Source of the DNA: an uncultured Ruminococcus sp.
Lineage (GTDB): Bacteria; Bacillota; Clostridia; Oscillospirales; Ruminococcaceae
Length of the DNA: 7,934 nucleotides
Assembly: GCA_947174085.1 (NCBI GenBank)
Contig: CAMWHN010000091.1
Span: forward strand, 1-7,934
Reading direction: 5' to 3'
Below are positions 1 through 6,776 of the stretch, piece by piece; position 1 is the first letter of the stretch, and every line of letters begins with the position of its first letter. The translations under genes and the position numbers were made by a program. The notes beneath the pieces are model-generated. The model saw only the letters and a list, made by a program, of their open reading frames with translations. It did not search any database and was not told the DNA's origin.

Positions 1-109
1 ATATTAAGATTATAAAAATATTTTAAGACTATCTACACTGGACTTAAAAGTAAGTAAAATACGCTGTTTTATTACAGTTCGTATGTAACAAGTGTGTAAT
101 ACATTTAAG
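1..109. other. Non-coding flank downstream of the integrase; possible att arm
   Basis: No gene is visible in this A/T-rich stretch. It lies immediately 3' of the integrase gene, a common place for an attachment site. It contains an inverted pair, ATTACA (71-76) and TGTAAT (95-100), with a further TGTAACA (84-90) between them, which could be arm-type integrase binding sites. There is no U-tract after the pair on the minus strand, so it is a poor terminator. No copy of the stretch was found elsewhere in the window, so an att role is only a guess from position. Confidence 0.25.
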
Positions 110-1216
110 TTATAAAAGACGGTTTACTTCCGCCAATCTTTCATGAATTGATAAATGCGTATATTCCAGTGTTGTTTCATAATCTTCGTGTCCTGCAAGC
201 TCCTGTAACATAGCAGGGCTAATTTTCAGGGCAGTTAATCTAGTAACATAAGTATGTCGGCAACAATATAGTTCCAGATTTTCACGGATTTTTAATTCTG
301 CCTTTTTTAATTTCCAATCTCGTCTGAAAAAATAAGCACTGCGATAACAAGAAAGCGTCTTACTTGTTGTAATAGATAATAAATATTTTATTACAGGCAA
401 AATTTTATCTGGAAGAATAATTTTTCGTTTCTTGCCTTTCTCTGTTTTAATACCTCCGGTTAAATATTGCTGTTCTAAATTAATATTTTCTTTTTGAATA
501 GTTAATAATTCTCCTGTTCGCATACCTGTATAAAGCATGATAAGCAAATGTGCTGTAATTGGTGATGGATTATTTTTATAATCATTCCAGATAGTTTTGA
601 TTTCTGTATCTGTGAAAATTTCACGTTCTTTCTTCGCATGTTCAGGAAGTTGAATATAAATAGCCTTGTTTTTATTGATATAATCATCACGCATGGCAAG
701 TTGATATAATAACGAAAATAAATTTTTAATATCTGCTTTTGTATTGAAACTTGTTCCGAATTTGTCCACAATATTTTGTAATTCCTGTACTGTGAAATCA
801 TCTATTTTTCGATAGCTTACTTCATTTATAATTTTTTTATAAGCAATCTGATAACATTTCTGTCTGGAAAGACTTAATCTTTGCATTTTAGCATCTTGAA
901 ACAGCTCCCATAGCTCTCCAACTGTGATTTGTTTCTTTTTGCCTTGGTCTGTTTGTAATATTGCCAAATAAGCAAGTGCATCTTTTTTTTTGTCAAATCC
1001 GCCTTTCGTAATCCGTTTTCGATAATATTTTCCATTTTTAATATAATATCCTAGTGTAACTTCTGCTTGCCATTTGCCGTTTCCTCTACGATAAACAGTA
1101 CCTTGTCCGTTGCCTCTTTTTTTCGTATTTCGTTTAGGATTATCCTGCTTGATTCCGCAATAATTACAGAAAATACTTCCATCTGGAATTTCTTTCTTGC
1201 ATTTGATACATTTCAT
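110..1216 (-). CDS. Tyrosine recombinase/phage-type integrase with N-terminal zinc ribbon
   Basis: This 368-residue site-specific recombinase would integrate and excise a mobile element through a 3'-phosphotyrosine intermediate. An N-terminal zinc ribbon (C3, C6, C17, C20) is followed by an AP2-like arm-binding region rich in Gly, Arg and Lys (about 35-85), a SAM-like core-binding domain (about 95-185) and the catalytic domain (about 195-365). Visible catalytic positions are R233 (TGMRTGEL), K257, R320 (CCRHT), H343 (AGHEDY) and the nucleophile Y352 (LEYTHL). The first histidine of the usual HxxR box is Tyr317. The start is supported by a GGGAGGG ribosome site 6-7 bases upstream and by the zinc ribbon beginning at residue 3. 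It is divergent from the gene at 1486. Which element it mobilises is not clear, because no excisionase, relaxase or second end is in the window. The family call is firm; the element type is open. Confidence 0.93.
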   Translation of the reverse strand: MKCIKCKKEIPDGSIFCNYCGIKQDNPKRNTKKRGNGQGTVYRRGNGKWQAEVTLGYYIKNGKYYRKRITKGGFDKKKDALAYLAILQTDQGKKKQITVGELWELFQDAKMQRLSLSRQKCYQIAYKKIINEVSYRKIDDFTVQELQNIVDKFGTSFNTKADIKNLFSLLYQLAMRDDYINKNKAIYIQLPEHAKKEREIFTDTEIKTIWNDYKNNPSPITAHLLIMLYTGMRTGELLTIQKENINLEQQYLTGGIKTEKGKKRKIILPDKILPVIKYLLSITTSKTLSCYRSAYFFRRDWKLKKAELKIRENLELYCCRHTYVTRLTALKISPAMLQELAGHEDYETTLEYTHLSIHERLAEVNRLL

Positions 1217-1270
1217 GCAATCCCTCCCTCAGACATCATTTTATATATCTTATGGTTTTTTACTAATTTT

Positions 1271-1299
1271 ATGATAACATATATTTCTTAACTTGTCAA
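1271..1299 (-). promoter_or_regulatory. Sigma-A promoter of the integrase gene
   Basis: On the minus strand TTGACA (1294-1299) and TATCAT (1271-1276) are 17 bases apart, and TG precedes the -10 by one base, giving an extended -10. Transcription would start near 1264 and leave a leader of roughly 48 bases before the ATG at 1216. The -35 lies inside an 11-bp palindrome (1291-1301), so it could be repressed by a bound regulator. Confidence 0.75.
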
Positions 1300-1301
1300 G
1301 T
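1291..1301. promoter_or_regulatory. 11-bp palindrome over the integrase -35, possible operator
   Basis: ACTTG-T-CAAGT is a perfect 5-1-5 inverted repeat covering the -35 box of the integrase promoter. A related but imperfect string, GCTTGACAGA, sits at the -35 of the divergent promoter. Because TTGACA itself produces most of the match, this may be chance. If real, it would be a repressor site controlling integrase expression. No candidate repressor with a clear DNA-binding fold is in the window. Confidence 0.3.
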
Positions 1302-1330
1302 ATTTTTGGACATAATTCATTTTATTTCGC

Positions 1331-1359
1331 TTGACAGATTACAGAAATCATGCTATAAT
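1331..1359 (+). promoter_or_regulatory. Perfect-consensus sigma-A promoter of the 1486 gene
   Basis: TTGACA (1331-1336) and TATAAT (1354-1359) are separated by 17 bases, with TGC directly before the -10. Both hexamers match the consensus exactly. The start site would be near 1366, giving a leader of about 120 bases. That leader is A/T rich and holds a small hairpin, TTTTGC (1383-1388) with GCAAAA (1397-1402), but no riboswitch or attenuator that I recognise. Confidence 0.85.
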
Positions 1360-1485
1360 CAAAATAAGAAAAAACAAAAGATTTTTGCATAAATTAGCAA
1401 AACAAATACTCTATGTTTATGATTATATATATTTAAACTCTTGATATGTAACAGAAAAAATTAAAGTTAGATTGAAGGTGATATT

Positions 1486-2019
1486 ATGTTAGAAACAGAA
1501 AAAAACAAATTAGTTACTGTACAGCTAATTGACAGAAAATGGGCAAATCATGTAAACAAAGAGCAGATTATTGGTTATTGTAATTATAAACTGCACCGAG
1601 GCGCATTAACAGAGCAGTTATTAAAATCCCACGAATGTATTCAAAAAAAATGTCCTTATCTTAAACGTCTAGAAGATAGAAAATTTTGGATAAAAAGAAA
1701 AGACAGAACAGAACATAAAAAAGCTATGAAACTAGAAAAGCATATGCAAGAAGAATTTTCAAAAAATTTACTTATAGAGGCACAAGAATTTGCTGAAAAT
1801 TATCAAGCAAAACTTGATATTATACAAGTAAATTTTGATAAATCTAAAAATTATTATATTATATTTTATATTTCTGACAACTCTGATGATGATTATAATG
1901 AATATTTAGATTTTTTGTATGCGTATCAAGATAAAAAACAGGCAAAAGCGGAACTCCGGCATATTCGGGATATGAACGGAAATTATGTCACAAGAGCAGA
2001 AAAATGTTATCATAAATAA
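1486..2019 (+). CDS. Lysine-rich Cys/His protein of unknown function
   Basis: I do not recognise this 177-residue protein. It has no signal peptide or membrane segment and should be cytoplasmic. Residues 28-60 carry a possible metal-binding cluster: C32-x4-H37, then H49-x-C51-x4-C56, followed by Pro-Tyr-Leu. Residues 60-107 are very rich in Lys, Arg and Glu and look like a long charged helix. Residues 108-150 alternate hydrophobic strands (around IIQVNF and YYIIFYI) with an acidic patch, SDDDYNEY. The tail is basic and ends with C174. The ATG is preceded by AAGG 7 bases upstream and the gene has a perfect promoter. It sits back to back with the integrase, so it may belong to the same mobile element, perhaps as an accessory DNA- or RNA-binding protein. 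That role is inferred from context and charge only. Confidence 0.8.
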   Translation: MLETEKNKLVTVQLIDRKWANHVNKEQIIGYCNYKLHRGALTEQLLKSHECIQKKCPYLKRLEDRKFWIKRKDRTEHKKAMKLEKHMQEEFSKNLLIEAQEFAENYQAKLDIIQVNFDKSKNYYIIFYISDNSDDDYNEYLDFLYAYQDKKQAKAELRHIRDMNGNYVTRAEKCYHK

Positions 2020-2056
2020 GCTGTATATAGCCTGACAGCTTATTTGTTTTTTTATT
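2016..2056 (+). terminator. Rho-independent terminator of the 1486 gene
   Basis: A perfect 9-bp inverted repeat, ATAAGCTGT (2016-2024) and ACAGCTTAT (2035-2043), with a 10-base loop, is followed by TTGTTTTTTTATT. It overlaps the stop codon at 2017-2019. It isolates the gene from carB downstream. Confidence 0.85.
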
Positions 2057-2178
2057 AGTATAATAAATTTTTTTAAATTCAGAACAGATAAAAGCGTTAC
2101 AAATGCCATGATTGATCTATTATTTAATAGCAAATTTATTTTTTACTAAAAAAAGATACAAATATTTCAGATAACCTC

Positions 2179-2207
2179 TTGCAATTTTTGTCGTTTTATG
2201 CTATGAT
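2179..2207 (+). promoter_or_regulatory. Extended -10 promoter of carB
   Basis: TTGCAA (2179-2184) and TATGAT (2202-2207) lie 17 bases apart, with TGC immediately before the -10. Transcription should start near 2214, leaving a leader of about 56 bases. The leader contains a short GCGC-TTG-GCGC hairpin (2242-2252) just before the ribosome site. I see no PyrR-type anti-antiterminator or attenuator, so pyrimidine control by that route is not supported here. The 2056-2178 stretch before it shows no gene. Confidence 0.8.
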
Positions 2208-2269
2208 TAATACAAGCATAATTCATGCGAAAAAAATTTTTGCGCTTGGCGCAGGTAGGAGAGTTAAAC

Positions 2270-5200
2270 ATGCCAAAAAAACAAGACATTCACAAGATTA
2301 TGATTATTGGTTCAGGTCCTATTATTATTGGACAGGCGTGCGAATTTGACTATTCCGGCACGCAAGCTTGTAAAGCACTTCGCAAGCTTGGTTATGAAGT
2401 CGTGTTAGTCAATTCCAATCCAGCAACCATTATGACTGACCCTGACGTTGCAGACATCACATATATTGAGCCGTTGAATCTAACAAGATTGACACAGATT
2501 ATTGAAAAAGAACGTCCTGACGCATTGTTGCCGAATCTCGGCGGACAGTCTGGACTAAATCTTTGTTCAGAATTATCAGAAGCAGGTATTCTTAAAAAAT
2601 ATCATGTACAAGTTATCGGTGTACAGGTAGATGCGATTCAAAGAGGCGAAGACAGAATAGAATTTAAAAATACAATGGCAAAGCTTGGCATTGAAATGCC
2701 ACGCAGTCAAGTTGCTTACACAGTAGAAGAAGCCGTTAAAATCGCAGAAGAATTAAAATATCCAGTTGTATTGCGTCCTGCTTATACCATGGGCGGTGCA
2801 GGCGGTGGTATGGTCTATAATATAGATGAATTGAAAACCGTCTGTGCAAGAGGTTTGCAAGCTAGTCTTGTAAATCAAGTGCTAGTAGAAGAATGCATTG
2901 GCGGTTGGGAAGAATTAGAATTAGAAGTTGTTCGTGATGCGAATAATAATATTATTACTGTTTGCTTTATTGAAAATATTGACCCGATTGGTGTTCATAC
3001 AGGAGATTCATTCTGTTCAGCTCCGATGTTGACAATTTCTGAAGAAGTTCAGAAAAAATTGCAGGAATATTCTTACAAAATTGTAGAAGCTATTGAAGTA
3101 ATTGGCGGTTGTAATTGCCAATTCGCACATGACCCTGTATCAGACAGAATTGTTGTAATTGAAATTAATCCAAGAACATCACGTTCTTCTGCATTGGCAT
3201 CTAAGGCAACTGGTTTCCCAATTGCGTTAGTTTCTGCTATGCTTGCTTGTGGTCTGACACTGGACGAAATTCCTTGCGGAAAATATGGTACGCTTGATAA
3301 ATATCAGCCAGACGGCGATTATGTCGTGATTAAATTCGCAAGATGGGCATTTGAAAAATTTAAAGGCGCAGAAGATAAGCTAGGCACACAAATGAAAGCC
3401 GTTGGCGAAGTCATGAGCATCGGTAAAACTTACAAAGAAGCGTTCCAGAAAGCAATTAGAAGTTTAGAAACTGGTCGCTATGGCTTGGGTTTTGCAAAAG
3501 ATTTTCATGAGAAATCTAAAGAAGAATTGCTGACTATGTTAAATTGCCCAACTAGTGAACGACAGTTTATTATTTACGAAGCTTTGAGAAAAGGAGCAAC
3601 AATTGATGAAATTTACGAATTGACAAAAATTAAGCATTATTTCTTGCAAGAAATGTTAGAATTAGTGCAGGAAGAAGAACAGCTTTTAAAACTAAAAGGT
3701 TCTGTTCCGGAAATGCCAATTTTAAAACAAGCAAAATTAGATGGCTTTAGTGACAGATATTTAAGTCAATTATTGGAAATACCAGAGGAAGCTATCCGTG
3801 CAGAACGTTTGAAATTTAATATTCGTGAAGCATGGGAAGGCGTTCATGTCAGTGGTACAGAAAATTCAGCTTATTATTATTCTACTTATCATTTGGAAGA
3901 AGATAAAAGTCCTTGTAATACAGACAAGAAAAAAATTATGATTCTCGGCGGAGGTCCTAACAGAATTGGGCAGGGCATAGAATTTGATTATTGCTGTGTA
4001 CATGCGGCATTAGCTCTCAAAAAACTTGGCTTTGAGTCTATTATAGTAAACTGTAATCCGGAAACAGTTTCTACAGATTATGATACATCTGATAAATTAT
4101 ATTTTGAACCGTTGACACTAGAAGATGTACTTAGCATTCATGACAAAGAAAAGCCAATTGGTGTAATTGCACAGTTCGGCGGTCAAACACCGTTAAATCT
4201 CGCTAATGACTTGAAAAAATACGGTGTGAATATTTTAGGCACGTCTCCTGAAACAATTGACTTAGCTGAAGATAGAGACCATTTCAGAGCCATGATGGAA
4301 AAATTAAATATTCCTATGCCTGAATCTGGTATGGCTGTCAATGTTCAAGAAGCACTTGCCATTGCGAATAAAATTGGCTATCCTGTTATGGTGCGTCCAT
4401 CTTATGTGTTGGGCGGTCGTGGTATGGAAATTGTCCATGATGACGAAATGATGAGAATTTACATGTCTGCCGCTGTTGGTGTGACACCAGACAGACCAAT
4501 TTTAATTGATAGATTTTTAAATCATGCGACTGAATGTGAAGCTGATGCCATTTCTGATGGTACTAACTGCTTTGTTCCGGCTGTGATGGAACATATCGAA
4601 CTTGCTGGCGTACATTCTGGTGATTCTGCATGTATTCTGCCGTCTAAGAATCTAACTGAAAATCAAATTGCTACTATCAAAGAATATACTAGAAAAATCG
4701 CTGTAGAAATGGGCGTTTGTGGCTTAATGAACATGCAGTATGCCATTGAGGGTGATACTGTCTATGTTCTGGAAGCAAATCCGAGAGCCTCTCGTACTGT
4801 GCCGTTAGTTTCTAAAGTTTGTAGTATTAACATGGTGCAAATTGCAACGCAAATTATTACGGCTAGTATCACGGGCAAGCCGTCTCCTGTGCCTGAACTC
4901 AAAGACAGAGAAATTAAACATTATGGCGTAAAAGAAGCTGTATTCCCATTTAATATGTTCCAAGAAGTTGACCCGATTTTAGGACCTGAAATGCGTTCTA
5001 CTGGTGAAGTTCTCGGCATTTCTGAATCTTTTGGAGAAGCTTATTATAAAGCAGAGGAAGCAACACAAACTAGATTACCATCTGAGGGAACTGTTTTATT
5101 AAGCGTTTGTGAACGTGATAAAGCAGAATTACCAGAAATTGCAAAGGCATTTAATGAATTAGGCTTTAAAGTTCTCGCTACGCATAAATGTTATAAATTA

Positions 5201-5491
5201 TTAAAATCACAGAATATTTCTTGTGAACGTGTCTACAAAATGTATGAAGGTCGTCCAAACGTTGGTGATTTCATTGCAAATAGTCAAATTCAATTAATTA
5301 TTAATACGCCTATCGGCAAAGAAAGTATGCATGATGATAGTTATATTCGCAAAATGGCTATCAAGCATAGAATCCCATATATTACAACCATGGCTGCTGC
5401 AAAGGCTAGTATTGAGGGCATTCGTGCTATTAAAGAAAATAAACATTTTGGTGTGAAGTCTTTACAGGCACATCATGACGAAATTAAATAA
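2270..5491 (+). CDS. carB: Carbamoyl-phosphate synthase large subunit
   Basis: CarB makes carbamoyl phosphate from bicarbonate, two ATP and ammonia passed from the glutaminase subunit CarA, feeding pyrimidine and arginine synthesis in the cytoplasm. The 1073 residues equal the E. coli length. Two homologous halves are clear. The first has GSGPIIIGQ, RPAYTMGGAGGG and ENIDPIGVHTGDS (carboxyphosphate half). The second has GGGPNRIGQG, RPSYVLGGRG and EHIELAGVHSGDS (carbamoyl phosphate half). NPRTSRSS and NPRASRT mark the ATP-grasp ends. An oligomerisation segment joins the halves, and the last ~135 residues are the MGS-like allosteric domain. I chose ATG 2270, not the in-frame ATG at 2225: AGGAG lies 8 bases before it, 2225 has no ribosome site, and MPKKQDIHKI matches the usual start. 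carA is not adjacent; the gene has its own promoter and terminator. Confidence 0.98.
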   Translation: MPKKQDIHKIMIIGSGPIIIGQACEFDYSGTQACKALRKLGYEVVLVNSNPATIMTDPDVADITYIEPLNLTRLTQIIEKERPDALLPNLGGQSGLNLCSELSEAGILKKYHVQVIGVQVDAIQRGEDRIEFKNTMAKLGIEMPRSQVAYTVEEAVKIAEELKYPVVLRPAYTMGGAGGGMVYNIDELKTVCARGLQASLVNQVLVEECIGGWEELELEVVRDANNNIITVCFIENIDPIGVHTGDSFCSAPMLTISEEVQKKLQEYSYKIVEAIEVIGGCNCQFAHDPVSDRIVVIEINPRTSRSSALASKATGFPIALVSAMLACGLTLDEIPCGKYGTLDKYQPDGDYVVIKFARWAFEKFKGAEDKLGTQMKAVGEVMSIGKTYKEAFQKAIRSLETGRYGLGFAKDFHEKSKEELLTMLNCPTSERQFIIYEALRKGATIDEIYELTKIKHYFLQEMLELVQEEEQLLKLKGSVPEMPILKQAKLDGFSDRYLSQLLEIPEEAIRAERLKFNIREAWEGVHVSGTENSAYYYSTYHLEEDKSPCNTDKKKIMILGGGPNRIGQGIEFDYCCVHAALALKKLGFESIIVNCNPETVSTDYDTSDKLYFEPLTLEDVLSIHDKEKPIGVIAQFGGQTPLNLANDLKKYGVNILGTSPETIDLAEDRDHFRAMMEKLNIPMPESGMAVNVQEALAIANKIGYPVMVRPSYVLGGRGMEIVHDDEMMRIYMSAAVGVTPDRPILIDRFLNHATECEADAISDGTNCFVPAVMEHIELAGVHSGDSACILPSKNLTENQIATIKEYTRKIAVEMGVCGLMNMQYAIEGDTVYVLEANPRASRTVPLVSKVCSINMVQIATQIITASITGKPSPVPELKDREIKHYGVKEAVFPFNMFQEVDPILGPEMRSTGEVLGISESFGEAYYKAEEATQTRLPSEGTVLLSVCERDKAELPEIAKAFNELGFKVLATHKCYKLLKSQNISCERVYKMYEGRPNVGDFIANSQIQLIINTPIGKESMHDDSYIRKMAIKHRIPYITTMAAAKASIEGIRAIKENKHFGVKSLQAHHDEIK

Positions 5492-5505
5492 TTTATCAAA
5501 TAAAA

Positions 5506-5545
5506 AAAAACTGCTGTCTAGTATTTTGAACTGACAGCAGTTTTT
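5506..5545. terminator. Two-way terminator after carB
   Basis: CTGCTGTC (5511-5518) pairs perfectly with GACAGCAG (5533-5540), and AGT/ACT extends the stem after one bulged T. A run of A precedes the stem and TTTTT follows, so it can stop transcription from either side. In the inferred pre-insertion state it also served the convergent amidase gene. The transposon now begins right after it. Confidence 0.88.
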
Positions 5546-5567
5546 ATCCTATTCTCGGCAGAATACC

Positions 5568-5592
5568 CTCACTTCTAAGCGAACGAAGTGAG
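5568..5592 (+). repeat. Left-end subterminal hairpin of the element
   Basis: CTCACTTC (5568-5575) and GAAGTGAG (5585-5592) form a perfect 8-bp stem with a 9-base loop. A competing stem is possible between CCTCACTT (5567-5574) and AAGTGGAGG (5596-5604) with one bulge. The string GGAGGATG after it (5600-5607 region) recurs after the right hairpin (6891-6898), which links the two ends. In this family a Y1 transposase recognises such single-strand hairpins. Confidence 0.75.
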
Positions 5593-5617
5593 CGAAAGTG
5601 GAGGATGAATTGCGGAC

Positions 5618-5646
5618 TTGACAAACACAGAAAAATATGAGATAAT
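5618..5646 (+). promoter_or_regulatory. Promoter of tnpB inside the element
   Basis: TTGACA (5618-5623) and GATAAT (5641-5646) are 17 bases apart, with TG one base before the -10. The start site would be near 5653, giving a leader of about 23 bases. Because it lies within the element, tnpB and the RNA at its 3' end can be expressed wherever the element lands. Confidence 0.75.
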
Positions 5647-5675
5647 AGAATCAGAAATTGCAGGGTGGTGAAAGT

Positions 5676-6776
5676 ATGGCAAACAAAGCATACAAATTCA
5701 GAATTTATCCCGATGCAGAACAGAAAGCTTTGTTTTCAAAAACTTTTGGCTGCGTCAGGTTTATTTATAACAAAATGCTGTCAGATAAAATAGAATATTA
5801 TAAGCAGACAGGTGAAAATCTGAATCTTACGCCTGCACAGTATAAGACAGCATTTGAATGGCTGCAAGAAGTAGACAGTCTTGCGCTTGCAAATGCACAG
5901 ATGAATTTAAAGAAAGCCTACAGTAATTTTTTCAGTCATCCTGAAAAATTCGGATTCCCGAAATTCAAATCAAAGCACAAAAGCCGGAACGCTTATACAA
6001 CAAATAATCAGAAAGGTTCTGTAAGAATTGAAAATGGTTATATTCGACTGCCCAAAACAGGACTTGTCAGGATAAAACAGCACAGAAATATTCCGGCAGA
6101 TTACAAAATTAAATCTGTAACAATCAGTCAGACAGCAAGCGGAAAATACTATGCAAGTATTCTGTTCGAGTATGAAAACCAAGTACAGGAACAGAGTTTG
6201 CAGAAATTTTTGGGACTTGATTTTTCCATGCACGAATTATACAAAGACAGCAACGGAAATGAGCCGGCTTATCCAAGATATTACAGAAAAGCAGAAAAGA
6301 AACTGAAAAAAGAACAGCGCAGATTATCCCTGATGCAGAAAAATTCAAATAACCGCAGAAAACAGTGTATCAGAATTGCAAAACTGCATGAAAAGATTGC
6401 GAATCAAAGAAAAGATTTTCTGCATAAATTGTCACGGAAATTAGCAGATACTTATGATTGCATCTGTATTGAAAATTTGAATATGCAATCAATGTCACAG
6501 TCATTACATTTTGGCAAATCCGTTGCTGATAATGGTTGGGGAATGTTCACAACTTTTTTGCAGTATAAATTGGATGAACTTGGCAAAAAATTAATAAAAG
6601 TGGACAGATTCTTTGCAAGTTCTCAACTTTGCTCCTGTTGTGATTATAAAAATCCTGAAACGAAAAGTTTGAGTATTCGTGCATGGATTTGTCCAGATTG
6701 CGGAACACATCATGACAGGGATGTCAACGCTGCCATCAATATCAGAAATGAGGGTATGCGGTTAATCTCTGCATAA
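5676..6776 (+). CDS. tnpB: TnpB, RNA-guided RuvC endonuclease of an IS605-type element
   Basis: TnpB is the family related to Cas12: it uses an omega RNA from the element's right end to cut DNA next to a short transposon-adjacent motif, usually at the empty donor site, which helps the element persist. The 366 residues show the N-terminal helix-turn-helix/wedge region beginning AYKFRIYP, a lysine-rich middle (about 200-255), and split RuvC motifs with D182 (LGLDFS), E266 (CIENLN) and D349 (HDRDVNAAINI). The zinc ribbon is C319/C322 and C339/C342. All catalytic and zinc positions are present, so the enzyme looks active. ATG 5676 is chosen because GGGTGGTG lies 5 bases before it; an in-frame TTG at 5658 has no such site. 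No tnpA accompanies it. Confidence 0.95.
   Translation: MANKAYKFRIYPDAEQKALFSKTFGCVRFIYNKMLSDKIEYYKQTGENLNLTPAQYKTAFEWLQEVDSLALANAQMNLKKAYSNFFSHPEKFGFPKFKSKHKSRNAYTTNNQKGSVRIENGYIRLPKTGLVRIKQHRNIPADYKIKSVTISQTASGKYYASILFEYENQVQEQSLQKFLGLDFSMHELYKDSNGNEPAYPRYYRKAEKKLKKEQRRLSLMQKNSNNRRKQCIRIAKLHEKIANQRKDFLHKLSRKLADTYDCICIENLNMQSMSQSLHFGKSVADNGWGMFTTFLQYKLDELGKKLIKVDRFFASSQLCSCCDYKNPETKSLSIRAWICPDCGTHHDRDVNAAINIRNEGMRLISA

Noticed and set aside
1067..1291. Plus-strand open frame across the integrase 5' end
   Set aside because: It is antisense to the zinc-ribbon part of the integrase, lacks a ribosome site and its hydrophobic look comes from the reverse of Lys/Asn-rich codons.
1906..2133. Minus-strand open frame over the 1486 gene end and its terminator
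   Set aside because: It runs through a clear terminator hairpin and opposes a gene with promoter and ribosome site, so it is unlikely to be real.
2225..2269. A longer CarB starting at ATG 2225, adding 15 residues
   Set aside because: There is no ribosome site before 2225, the start lies only about 11 bases after the predicted transcript start, and the downstream ATG has AGGAG at good spacing and gives the standard CarB N-terminus and length.
2214..2269. Pyrimidine attenuator or PyrR site in the carB leader
   Set aside because: The leader is only about 56 bases with one short GC hairpin and no terminator/antiterminator pair or recognisable PyrR loop.
5658..5675. TTG start for TnpB at 5658
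   Set aside because: The ribosome site GGGTGGTG lies inside this extension, directly upstream of ATG 5676, and the family typically begins close to the AYKFRIYP motif.
5970..6348. Two minus-strand open frames inside tnpB
   Set aside because: They overlap the conserved TnpB coding region, have no ribosome sites and resemble no known family; they are shadows.
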